Positions 15,690 through 26,100 of a DNA stretch of 32,039 nucleotides are shown piece after piece. How positions within the stretch are numbered: the first letter of the stretch is position 1; the number at the start of each line of letters is the position of its first letter. The notes beneath the pieces were generated by a model that did not search any database, was not told the origin of the DNA, and saw only the letters and a program-made list of their open reading frames with translations. This stretch comes from Deltaproteobacteria bacterium (GTDB lineage Bacteria; Desulfobacterota; DSM-4660; Desulfatiglandales; Desulfatiglandaceae), in assembly GCA_018644785.1 (NCBI GenBank), contig JABGPV010000021.1, positions 1 to 32,039 on the forward strand, in the 5' to 3' direction. The position numbers and the translations under genes are program-made.

Positions 15690-16493
15690 ATGAAAGCACA
15701 TCCGTATTCCTTTTTGACATTATTCCTTGTCACCCTGGCTTTCCTGTTTTCAGGTCAGGCATTGGCTGCGGACATAGACGCAACACTCTCCGACAGTGAC
15801 GACACATCCTCTTTTCAGGTAAAGAACTCCGAAAGCACCAATAATGTCTTGATGAAGGTCCAGAGTGGCGGGAAAGTGGGCATCGGGACGACAGACCCTC
15901 AAGAGAAACTAGATGTCAATGGAAATGTTGAAATCAGCGGAGAAGCTGGTAAACTGGTGTTTCCAGGTTCACATTATGATGCAAAAATCGAACTTTTCAA
16001 AGGTGGGGAAGAAAAAATAGGGACAGCCGAGCATCAATTGAAGCTCATTGCAGGAGGAAGTGAATCAACAGGAAACATAGCCTTTTTTGGTGGTTCAACA
16101 GAAGTCATGAGAGTTGATACAGATGGTCTCAAGGTCGGCATCCGTACGACGGACCCCAATTCAACCCTGCATGTGAACGGTAGTTTTTCCGTCAAGAGAA
16201 CCGCCGTTACTGGAAGTGCCAGCTCATCCGGCGAGGTGATCATTGGCGTTACAGATACCACCGCAGCGCGCGCTATAACACTTCGTAGCGTCGATTGCGT
16301 TCAGGGTCGAATCATCATCATCAAGGACGAATCAGGCGATGCTGGAACCTTCGCTATTACTGTCGATACAGAAGGCACTGAAACAATTGATGGGGCCGAT
16401 GCATACCCCATAAACACAGACTACGGTTATGTAAAAGCATATTCAGATGGTTTCAACTGGTTCATCATTGGAGCATCTCCTCCCCCTCAATAA
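15690..16493 (+). CDS. Secreted phage-tail-fibre-like protein
   Basis: A 267-aa protein. The open frame reaches 15477, but 15690 is chosen: AGGAGG at 15678-15683 is 6 nt upstream, and the product starts MKAHPYSFLTLFLVTLAFLF with a signal peptide ending SGQALAA. The mature protein has two copies of the tail-fibre-like motif (VGIGTTDPQEKLDVNGNV and VGIRTTDPNSTLHVNGSF), then a C-terminal beta-rich head (ITLRSVDCVQGRIIIIKDES to YVKAYSDGFNWFIIG). Proteins of this type form trimeric fibres in phage tails and on bacterial surfaces. No phage genes are nearby, so it is read as a host surface fibre. It has its own promoter candidate and lies between the FecR and beta-helix genes. Confidence 0.75.
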   Translation: MKAHPYSFLTLFLVTLAFLFSGQALAADIDATLSDSDDTSSFQVKNSESTNNVLMKVQSGGKVGIGTTDPQEKLDVNGNVEISGEAGKLVFPGSHYDAKIELFKGGEEKIGTAEHQLKLIAGGSESTGNIAFFGGSTEVMRVDTDGLKVGIRTTDPNSTLHVNGSFSVKRTAVTGSASSSGEVIIGVTDTTAARAITLRSVDCVQGRIIIIKDESGDAGTFAITVDTEGTETIDGADAYPINTDYGYVKAYSDGFNWFIIGASPPPQ

Positions 16494-16535
16494 AACGGTC
16501 ATTTCTGTGAAAAACGGGCCTGCCGTTATGGAGGG

Positions 16536-16572
16536 TTGGCAAGAGCGAATTGTATTTTAATCATCTTGCCAA
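16536..16572. promoter_or_regulatory. 9-bp inverted repeat before the 1084-aa surface protein gene
   Basis: TTGGCAAGA (16536-16544) and TCTTGCCAA (16564-16572) are perfect inverted arms around a 19-nt AT-rich loop. There is no following U-tract on the plus strand. It could be an operator with two half-sites about 28 bp apart centre to centre, or an RNA hairpin in the leader or 3' end. It sits between the fibre gene stop (16493) and the start at 16640. Confidence 0.4.
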
Positions 16573-16639
16573 ATAGAAGACAAAAAAACATGCGCCCGTT
16601 CTACCCGACCTCGCGCCTGCATGAAGGAGGGCACCTCCC

Positions 16640-19600
16640 ATGTTAAAAATAAGATTACCAAAACTGGTATTTGTTGTTCTTTTGCTGATGCCCTCCCTGG
16701 CCCACCCTGCGGGACTGACGATCGGTACCGGTAGCCAGATGGCTTTAAACGACGGTAGCCTGAATGTGGGCGGTAATGTTGCCATTACAGGAACGCTGAC
16801 CGTCGGATCAGGTTCGCTTGCCCTGACAGGAAACTGGTCCAACAGCGGCGCCTTTACCCCTGGTACAGGGACCGTTACGTTTAACGGGACCAACCAATCC
16901 ATCTCAGGCGCCACGACATTTTATAACCTGACCAAAAACGTCACGACCGCAACAACCCTCACTTTTCAAAACGGCAGCGCAAGTAAAACAACCATCACAA
17001 ACACCCTAAACCTGCAAGGCGCCAGCGGGCAATTGCTATCGCTTGAAAGTGACTCCACGCCCCAGTGGGAGATCGAACCGCAAGGTACGCGAACGATTCA
17101 ATATCTGAACGTGCAGGGATCAAAAAACGTCAACGCTGCCGATATCGATGCAAGGGGAAAAAACTGCACGGATTCCGGTAACAACACAAACTGGATTTTC
17201 CAATACCAACCCCCCACCCTGACCTCTTTTTCCCCCACGGAAGGCGGCACCACCACATCGGTCACCATCACCGGCACTAACTTCACCGACGCTACAGCCG
17301 TAGGATTCGGGGGAACAGCCGCATCCAGCTTTACGGTCAATTCATCTACACAGATCACCGCCATCGTCGGTAGCGGATCAACCGGCAAGGTCACCGTCAC
17401 CACGCCGGACGGCACCGCCACCTCCACATCTGACTTTACCTTTTACAGTTCACCCACAACCCCTTCATTTTCACCGGCCGCAGGCGGCACCGACACATCG
17501 GTCACCATCACCGGAACCAACTTCACCGGCGCCACAGCCGTCGGATTCGGCGGAACGACCGCGTCCAGCTTTACGGTCAATTCATCCACACAGATCACCG
17601 CCATTGTCGGTAGCGGATCAACCGGTAAAGTAACCGTCACCACACCGGGCGGCACCGCCACCAGCACCAGTGACTTCACCTATAACGCTGTGGTTGTTGG
17701 AACCTACTACGTAAGCATTGAAAGCGGAAACGACTCCAATGACGGCAGCGCCGCCCACCCATGGAAGACCCTTCATCACGCCATTTCCCAGTTAAACGGA
17801 GGAGGCACCGGAAACTACGTCCTGCATGTGGCTCTGGGAACGTATAGTGTCGCCAACGAAGCGGACACCCAAATGATCCTCTCCCAGAGCAATGTAATTC
17901 TCATGGGAGAAAGAGGCAGCGCACCCATTATAGATGGGGCAAATGCCGCCAACTGGCCAGACGGGATAAAAATCACGGGTTCCCATATCCACCTCAAAAA
18001 CCTTTTCTTCACAGGTTTTACCGGCGAAAACGGTACCGGCATCAACATTGTTGCGGGTTCGGACAACGCCATTACCGAGTGCAGGGTTTACGGGAACTAT
18101 GACGGTATCTCCGTCTGGCAATCGGATAATTGTACCATTCAAGACTCCGAAATCGACAACAATAATTTTGATGGCATCAGCATCAGTGAAAGCGCCAACA
18201 GCGTTATCACCCGAAACACCATCCATGACAACTATGAAGAAGACAACAGTGACGGGATTATTGTTCAAGCCTGCAGTCCGGAAATCAGCCGGAACAAAAT
18301 TTATGACAACCGTTTCAATATCTCTGTCCAAGCTTATGGAAGTGAAGTGACCTCTCCCACCATCAAGAACAATCTGATCTATGAAGTAACTTCAGGGGAG
18401 GTTGACTTCGGCATCCTTATGGGCAGCAACGATTCCTCTACGGTGGCACCGAAGATCCATCACAATACCATAGACAAGGGCACCTACGAGGGGATCATCG
18501 TAGAAAGATATGGGACCAGCACCATAAGTCCCGAAATCAAATATAACATCATCACTAACTTTCAACAGTATGGTATCCAAAACAGTTCCGGCACCCCCAC
18601 CATCAACTACAATGACGTTTGGAATAACGGCAACAGTGCTGCTGACAACTACAAAGACTGTACAGCAGGGGCCAACGATATTTCCTTAGATCCGAAATAC
18701 GCCAGCTACTCACTCCAGTCAACTTCTCCCTGCATCAACACCATTCCCTCCGGTGAAGGGGATCCCGTAACCCTCGATTACCCCGGTTACAAACGTCCCC
18801 GTCCCGGGAAAACAACAAGGGACATGGGGGCCTATGAGTATGTGGCAGATGTAACCAACAATTACACACTCCCCGGCGGCACGGGGGTGTCCACGGACTA
18901 CCGCATTTTTACCGTCCCCCTGAACCTGGGAACCGGCGCGGACATGCTGACGGCCATGGAAAACGTTCTGGGGACCTATGATCCCACCCGCTGGCGTGGT
19001 TTTCTGTATACGGGGACCCTTTACCGGGAATTCAACTCAAGTCAATTCGCATCTTACAACATCAAACCCGGGATGGGCTTCTGGATCATCACGACCTATA
19101 CCGACAATATCCCTTTTGAAGCAAAACCGGCTCCGGACGGGGTCGATTATGTGATGGAATTGCAGCCGGGATGGCACCTCATCGGCCTGCCCTGGACCAG
19201 CACTCAGATCACCCTGAACCGCATCAATGTCACAGACGGGGTATACACCTATGCCATCACCAGTTTAAACAACAATCTTACCCAGAAGATTATGTGGGAT
19301 TTCACCGGGGAAGACACCCTCTACAATGGTTATGTAAGGCGGAGCACTGTCGGCTTTCGCCTTCAGAACAATAAGGGGTATTTTTTCAAGGTTCTGGGCG
19401 ACAATCCCATAAGGCTGATCATACCCCACGCTGATACCCAAGCCCAAAGCGACCCCGTTGACATGGCCCCGAACCAAACAAATACAAATGAGGACGACGA
19501 AGCACCTCCGCCGCCCCCGGGTGAAGCGCCCATCCCGGATATCAAAGCCAACGGGCAGGACGGGCCGGTTTCAGTATCCTCCGGGGGTTCGATATCTGTT

Positions 19601-19894
19601 TCCGTGAGTCTTGATCCCGGAGCGTGGAGCGGTCGGTACGCCGACTGGTGGGTGGCCCTTCACACCCCATTTGATTACCCCCTGGACTGGTATACATACG
19701 TGTATCCCGACGGTTGGCGGTACGGTGTCCATGTCTGCGCACAGACGCCCCTTTATGAGCTTGCACCCTCATTCAACGTACTGAATACGGTCCTTCCAGC
19801 GGGAAATTACATCTTCTACTTCGCCGTTGACGGCAATAATGACGGAGAAACTGACGCCACCTGGCTGGATTATGTGGAAGTAAACGTCGAATAG
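16640..19894 (+). CDS. Giant secreted surface protein: two IPT/TIG domains plus parallel beta-helix
   Basis: A 1084-aa protein with GGAGG 10 nt before the ATG. The signal peptide ends SLAHPA (residue 24). Order: beta-strand-rich segment (25-185) with GNVAITGTLTVGSGSLALTG; two IPT/TIG domains (about 191-270 and 270-352, each with SVTITGTNFT and STQITAIVGSGSTGKVTVTT); a right-handed beta-helix (about 354-710) with DUF1565-like YYVSIESGNDSNDGS entry and many DGISV/NTIHDN coils; a paired module with GMGFWIIT and GWHLIGLPW (about 740-945); a PPPPPGEAP linker; and a C-terminal 117-residue domain ending TWLDYVEVNVE. This layout suits an adhesin or polysaccharide-binding/lyase-like surface protein, but no catalytic lyase residues can be named. 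It shares its last 1.1 kb with the 2081-aa protein downstream. Confidence 0.85.
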   Translation: MLKIRLPKLVFVVLLLMPSLAHPAGLTIGTGSQMALNDGSLNVGGNVAITGTLTVGSGSLALTGNWSNSGAFTPGTGTVTFNGTNQSISGATTFYNLTKNVTTATTLTFQNGSASKTTITNTLNLQGASGQLLSLESDSTPQWEIEPQGTRTIQYLNVQGSKNVNAADIDARGKNCTDSGNNTNWIFQYQPPTLTSFSPTEGGTTTSVTITGTNFTDATAVGFGGTAASSFTVNSSTQITAIVGSGSTGKVTVTTPDGTATSTSDFTFYSSPTTPSFSPAAGGTDTSVTITGTNFTGATAVGFGGTTASSFTVNSSTQITAIVGSGSTGKVTVTTPGGTATSTSDFTYNAVVVGTYYVSIESGNDSNDGSAAHPWKTLHHAISQLNGGGTGNYVLHVALGTYSVANEADTQMILSQSNVILMGERGSAPIIDGANAANWPDGIKITGSHIHLKNLFFTGFTGENGTGINIVAGSDNAITECRVYGNYDGISVWQSDNCTIQDSEIDNNNFDGISISESANSVITRNTIHDNYEEDNSDGIIVQACSPEISRNKIYDNRFNISVQAYGSEVTSPTIKNNLIYEVTSGEVDFGILMGSNDSSTVAPKIHHNTIDKGTYEGIIVERYGTSTISPEIKYNIITNFQQYGIQNSSGTPTINYNDVWNNGNSAADNYKDCTAGANDISLDPKYASYSLQSTSPCINTIPSGEGDPVTLDYPGYKRPRPGKTTRDMGAYEYVADVTNNYTLPGGTGVSTDYRIFTVPLNLGTGADMLTAMENVLGTYDPTRWRGFLYTGTLYREFNSSQFASYNIKPGMGFWIITTYTDNIPFEAKPAPDGVDYVMELQPGWHLIGLPWTSTQITLNRINVTDGVYTYAITSLNNNLTQKIMWDFTGEDTLYNGYVRRSTVGFRLQNNKGYFFKVLGDNPIRLIIPHADTQAQSDPVDMAPNQTNTNEDDEAPPPPPGEAPIPDIKANGQDGPVSVSSGGSISVSVSLDPGAWSGRYADWWVALHTPFDYPLDWYTYVYPDGWRYGVHVCAQTPLYELAPSFNVLNTVLPAGNYIFYFAVDGNNDGETDATWLDYVEVNVE
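17212..17690 (+). repeat. Tandem IPT/TIG-coding repeats (third copy at about 23967-24205)
   Basis: Two adjacent units of about 240 bp (17212-17450 and 17451-17690) are very similar at DNA level, sharing blocks such as ACATCGGTCACCATCACCGG and GTCGGTAGCGGATCAACCGG. A third, more diverged copy lies in the downstream giant gene at about 23967-24205. This is a module-shuffling signature. Confidence 0.75.
18758..19894 (+). repeat. C-terminal module block, copy 1 (contains perfect repeat 19467-19719)
   Basis: This 1137-bp block at the 3' end of the 1084-aa gene is a close paralogue of 25260-26390 in the next gene; copy 2 is 6 bp shorter. Most of it differs at scattered, often silent sites, but 19467-19719 is identical base for base to 25963-26215 (253 bp). 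Confidence 0.9.
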
Positions 19895-19964
19895 CCGGGA
19901 CAAACATCTTCTCCCTATTCTATTTGCCTTGACCTGCCCCCTTATTCCTAAATTTAATAATCCT

Positions 19965-19994
19965 TTGACATGGCGACTGGGTCGTGGTTACAAT
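19965..19994 (+). promoter_or_regulatory. Strong candidate sigma-70 promoter for the DUF4347 giant gene
   Basis: TTGACA (19965-19970) and TACAAT (19989-19994) separated by 18 bp: a perfect -35 and a -10 with five of six consensus positions. The predicted transcript starts near 20001, leaving a leader of about 145 nt before the start at 20145. The leader is AT-rich. I see no riboswitch consensus or terminator hairpin in it. Confidence 0.55.
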
Positions 19995-20144
19995 AACCAT
20001 AATCAGATGAAAGGTTTAGTAGTGTGGGATATTGTGCAATCAAGAACAGTCTGCATAAGAGATCCAAAAATTCATTTGATCAAATTGCTCAAGATGGCCC
20101 GTAAGAAAAACGAGATGTTTTTGGCTTTATATGGAGATGATAAA

Positions 20145-23100
20145 ATGTCCGGAAAAAGGATGATCAATTTCATGGCAGGGTTGTTGTTTCTTGGGATCTT
20201 TTGTTTGTGCGGTGGGGCGTTCGGGGCTTTACCTTACGACGATGCCGGTTTGACCTCCGAAAAGGCGGCGGGATACGCCCGGATCCCCTCCGAGGTGGTC
20301 TTCATCGACCCGTCGGTTCCGGAGATGGAAAAAATTGTGGCACAGCTGCCCGAAAGGGCCGAGGTGGTGCGGCTTTCGCCGGGGATAGATGGCGTCGCGC
20401 AGATATCAGCTCATCTTGCGAAAAAGCGGGATCTTTCCGCCATCCACATCATCTCCCACGGGAATGCCGGGCATTTTGTCCTGAACGGAATGCGGATCGA
20501 TGGGGACTTTCTGAAGGACCATGGCCACGGAATCTCCGGGTGGGGCCGGTCCCTGACCGAGAACGGCGACATCCTGTTCTATGCCTGCAATCTGGCGGCA
20601 ACAGACGAAGGGAAAACGTTTGTTGGAAAATTTGCCGACCTTAGCAGTGCAGATGTCGCGGCTTCAATTAATAACACTGGGAGCGATGTTTTTGATGGTG
20701 ATTGGGAATTGGAATATGGAATTGGGGTGATCGAAACCACGGAATTTGTGATGGACAATTCTTATGAATATATGCTTACAGATTGGACAGTTGATAAAAA
20801 TGATGATTCAGGGGCAGGGAGCCTTAGAAATACGATTGCAGGAGCCGCCACCGGGGATACAGTAAAGTTCGATGCTAACTATACTATTACATTAGATTCA
20901 TCAATAACTATCGATGATAAAAACCTAATTATAGATGGCGAAACCAACTCTATAGTAATTTTGAACGGCGGAACATTTATTCCTTTTAGAATTACAGGCA
21001 CTTCAGCTCTTACTTTTGACTCAGTGACACTGCAAGATGATGTTAGCGCAGGAGGTGTAATTCAAGATGATTCATCAGGGCTATTAACACTAACAGATGT
21101 TACTTTAAAGGGTAACGTAGATGCTGATGGCGGATCCGGGGGAGTAACCGTAACAGGCGCATTAACGTTAACCGGCAGTTGTACTATCGATACTGATGGG
21201 AGTACAGACGCGAATATTAGTATAACAGGTACAGTCGACGGTGCAGCAGCCAATACTCAGGATCTTACCCTGAACGCGGGTACCGGCGGAACCATTTCAG
21301 TAACCGGCGCAGTTGGTGGAAATACCAGCCTTAAACATTTGATAGTAGCTAACAGCAACGGGGCTACATTCACCGACAATGTAACTATCGGAACACAGAT
21401 AACTCTGTCGGATACAACTGCGACCGCCGATATAACATTTTCGAGAACTCTTGTAACACCGACACTCACCACGACGGGGCAGGGATACAATGTCAACCTT
21501 CACGGAGATGGAACCATAATCACGAATCACGTCGAGTTCTTGAATACAGGGACGTTAGTACTGGGGAGCGCCTCCGGTGACACATTGACCTTCAACGACG
21601 GCATATCAATCGGAAGTGCCAGTCAACCATCCGGTACAACCCTTAACGGAACCGTAACCACATCAAATGATCCCGTGGCTCTGGGCACAATAACGGTAAG
21701 CGGCGACTCAACTGTAAATCCGGCCGGAGGAGCCGTTACCTTAGGGGCCATAACCATCAACGACACCAAAACATTAACCGTGGGCACCGGCAATACGGGA
21801 GCCGTATCATTCGGCTCAACAATCAACAGCGCCTCCGCCTACACGGGCAACCTCACAATTAACACGGACGACACCGCCACATTCTCAAATCACGTTGGCG
21901 GAGCAACGGCCATCGATACCCTCACACTCACCGCCGGAACCGTTTCTGCGGGCGCGAGCGATATTACGGCAGGAACAATAGCGGTGGATGGCGGGACATT
22001 CGGACAGGCGGCATCCCCAACAGGAAACTGGGATGTGGGTAACGTTACAATCGCATCCGGCGCCGCAATGAACGCCACAACCGGTGGTTTTAATGTCAGC
22101 GGCAATTGGGACAACGCCGGAACATTCAACCATAAAAACGGCACGGTGACCCTTGACGGGGGAAGCCAGTCTATCTCCGGACCGACAACATTCTACAATC
22201 TGGAAAAAAACACCGAAACCGCCGCCACCCTCACATTCCAGAACGGAACGGCCAACAAAACCATCGTGGCCAACACCCTGCAACTTGAGGGAGGGTCCGG
22301 GGCGATTCTGTCCCTGCGCAGTTCATCCGCCGGCAGCCAATGGGAAATCGACCCGGGGGGAACCCGCACCATCAACTACCTCGATGTCAAGGACTCCAAA
22401 AATGTAAATGAAACAGCCATCAATGCTGCCGGCACCAACAGTGTCTCTTCCGGCAACAATACCAACTGGACCTTCAATATCATAACACCTAACACATACT
22501 ACGTGAATATCCAAAACGGAGACAATTCCCTGGACGGGTTAAGCAGCGCCCATGCCTGGGAAACCCTGCATTATGCCATCGACCAGATAAACGGGGGAAG
22601 CGCCGGGAGTGTTGGAAGCGGCTATACGCTGAATGTTTTATTGGGCGCCATCTACAACACCGAGAACGGAGAGGCGAATAGTGAACTCACCATTTCTCAG
22701 GACTATGTCACGATCATCGGTGAAACAGGGAGCGGACCGATTATCAATGGAACCGGCGCCACCAGTTGGCACTACGGGATAAAAATCGACGCTTCTAACG
22801 TCACTCTTAGAAACCTCTATGTCACGGGCTTCACCGGTACAGACCCTTCGGGAACGGGCATCGAAATTGTTTCAGGGTCAAACAACACCATTGAGAACTG
22901 CTGGGTGTATGGCAACCATGACGGCATCTCTGTCTGGCAGTCTGCCAATTGTACAATTCAGGGCTGCGAGATTGACAACAATAATTTTGACGGGATCAGT
23001 ATCAGTGAAAGCGCCGGCAGCATCATCACCCAAAACACCATCCATGATAATTTTGAAACAGATAACAGTGACGGGATTATTGTTGAAGCCTGCAGCCCGG

Positions 23101-26100
23101 AAATCAGCCGAAATACCATCTACGACAACCGGTTCAATATCTCGCTCCAGGGGTCTGAAACGGCTCCCACTTCACCGACTATCAAAAACAACCTGATCTA
23201 TGAATTGACATTAGACGAAGTGCATTATGGCATTATTATGGGCGGTAGCACTGGCACTGTAAGCCCGCAGGTATACCATAATACCATAGACGGCAGTTTG
23301 TATCAGGGGATTCATATAGCGGAAACCGGCAACACTCCCATTATCAAATACAATATTGTCACCAATTGCCGGCAGTCCGGTATTCAGAACAGCGGCAACC
23401 CCACCATTGACTACAACGATGTCTGGCACAACGGTCCTGACCCCTACGATAGAAACTACGACGGCTGCACCGCCGGCGCTCATGACATCTCCCAGGACCC
23501 ACAGTACGCCAGTCACACCCTTGCTGTCACGTCCCCCTGCATCAACGCCATTCCCATTGGCAATCCTCCCAACGATCCGGTAATCGACGATTTGGATAGC
23601 ACTGAGATACGACCTTACGGCTCCGGATTTGACATGGGTTGCTATGAAAACGACAATCTGCCCGCTGTGACAACCACTGCTGCATCATCCATTACCGCAA
23701 ACTCGGCCTCAAGCGGTGGAACTGTGACCTCCTCAGGATCAGAGACTTCGGTGACGGCAAAAGGCGTGTGCTGGAGTGCCTCCGCCAATCCTACTATTGC
23801 CTTGACTACCAAGACAACTGACGGTACCGGACTTGAGGCCTTTACCAGCAGCATCACAGGGCTCACTCTCAACACCACCTATCATGTGAGGGCATACGCA
23901 ACCAACGGCGAAAACGTGACCGGCTACGGAAGCGACAAAACTTTCACCACTTCTGCCGTAACCGCCCCCACCCTAAGCTCATTTTCTCCCACCTCCGGTG
24001 GTACGGGAACATCCGTCACCATCACCGGAACCAACTTCACCGACGCCACTGCCGTCAAATTCGGCGTAACCGCCGCATCCAGTTTTACAGTGAATTCGGC
24101 CACCCAGATATCCGCCATTGTCGGCAGCGGATCAACCGGTAAGGTCACCGCCACCACATCGGGTGGGACGGCTACCAGCACCGGTGATTTTACCTACACT
24201 ACCATCGCAGCGGGGACCTATTACGTGAACATTGCAACCGGGAACGACTCTAATGATGGGAGCGCGGACCACCCCTGGAAAACCCTTCACCATGCCATGT
24301 CCCAGATAAACGGAGGCGGCGCCGGGACCTATGTCCTGCGTGTGGCTTTGGGGACGACTTACAACGTTGCCAACGGCGAAGCCGACAGCCAGATGCTTCT
24401 CAGCCAGAGCAATGTAACAATTAAAGGAGAAAGCGGCAGCGCACCCATCATTGACGGAACAAACGCCCAGACCTGGACCAGGGGCCTTGAAGTCACCGGG
24501 TCAGATGTGACCCTGGTAAATCTGTACGTCACCGGATTTTCCGATACGAATGAAGAAGGCATCAGGATCTCGGTGGGCACCGGAAACGAAATCCGTTACT
24601 GCAACGTTTATGGGAACAGCTGGGGCATCAGGGTAAACGAGGCCACCAACACCACCATCAAAAACTGCGATATTTACAGCAACACCACCCATGGTGTTGA
24701 TATCGTTCAGAGTACCGGAACGTCTGTGGTTGACAATAAAATCCATGACAACCCCCAGTACGGAATCCGTGTTGAATCCAGCCCGGAAATCAGCAGAAAC
24801 GCGCTCTACGATAATCAATTCGGCGTCTTTTTGGATGCTACAACCGCGAGCACCGTATCCCCGGTCATCAAAAACAATGTGATTTATGAAGTCGTATCGA
24901 ACGCCATGTCCTACGGCATCTTCATGCGATCCAACAACGCATCCGTGGTCAATCCGAAAATATATCACAACACCATCGACGGCGGAAAACTTGACGGCAT
25001 CAAAATGGAAAAAGATGGCAGCAGTTCCTCCGCCCCCATTATCAAATACAACATCATCACCGAGTTTGGTCAATACGGCATCAATAACAGCGGCGCTGGC
25101 CCGGCCATTGACTACAATGATGTGTGGAATAATACCGCAAGCAATTATGAAGGTTGTACAGCGGGCACAAACGATCTTGATCCTCCGATGAATCCTCTTT
25201 ATGTTACCGGTAGCTATTCACTCCAATCAGCTTCTCCCTGCATCAACACCATTCTGTCTGGGGATCCCGTAACTCTCGATTACTCCGGTTACAAACGTCC
25301 CCGCCCCGGGAAAACAACAAAAGACATGGGGGCCTACGAGTATGTGGCAGATGTAACCAACCATTACACATTGCCCGGCGGCACAGGAGTGTCCACGGAT
25401 TATCGTATTTTTACCGTCCCCTTGAATCTGGGAACCGGCACCGACATGCTGACAGCCATGGAAAATGTTCTGGGAACCTATGATCCCACACACTGGCGTG
25501 GATTTCTGTATACGGGGACCAGTTACAGGGAATTTAACTCGAGTCAATTCGCATCGCATACCATCGTTCCGGGAATGGGTTTCTGGATCATCACCACCTA
25601 TACCGATAAAATCCCTTTTGAAGCGAAACCCGCCCCGGACGGGGTAGACTATGTGATGGATCTGGAACCGGGCTGGCACCTGATCGGCCTGCCCTGGCTC
25701 AGCACTCAGATCACTCTAAGCAGCATCGAGGTCACAGACGGGGTACACACCTATGCCATCAGCAGCGTGAACAACGATCTCACCCAGAGGTTTATGTGGG
25801 ATTACACCGGGAGCGGACCGGACAATGGTTATATAAAGCGGAGCGCTGTCGGCTTTCGTCTCCAGAACAATAAGGGTTATTTTTTCAAGGTTCTCGCAGG
25901 AACAATAAGGCTGATCATACCCCACGCCGATAACCAAGCCCAAAGCGCCCCCGTTGATATACCCCCGAACCAAACAAATACAAATGAGGACGACGAAGCA
26001 CCTCCGCCGCCCCCGGGTGAAGCGCCCATCCCGGATATCAAAGCCAACGGGCAGGACGGGCCGGTTTCAGTATCCTCCGGGGGTTCGATATCTGTTTCCG

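Noticed and set aside
15690..16493. Prophage remnant suggested by the tail-fibre motif
   Set aside because: The protein has a signal peptide, and no other phage gene or attachment site is seen; the neighbours are surface proteins.
17792..18331. 179-codon minus-strand frame inside the 1084-aa surface protein
   Set aside because: Shadow of the repetitive beta-helix coding sequence, and the same kind of frame recurs at 24501-25073 opposite the paralogous helix.
19929..20144. N-terminal extension of the DUF4347 giant to an upstream start at 19929
   Set aside because: The extra 72 codons look non-coding, run through the candidate promoter, and would bury the signal peptide; 20145 has a proper ribosome-binding site.
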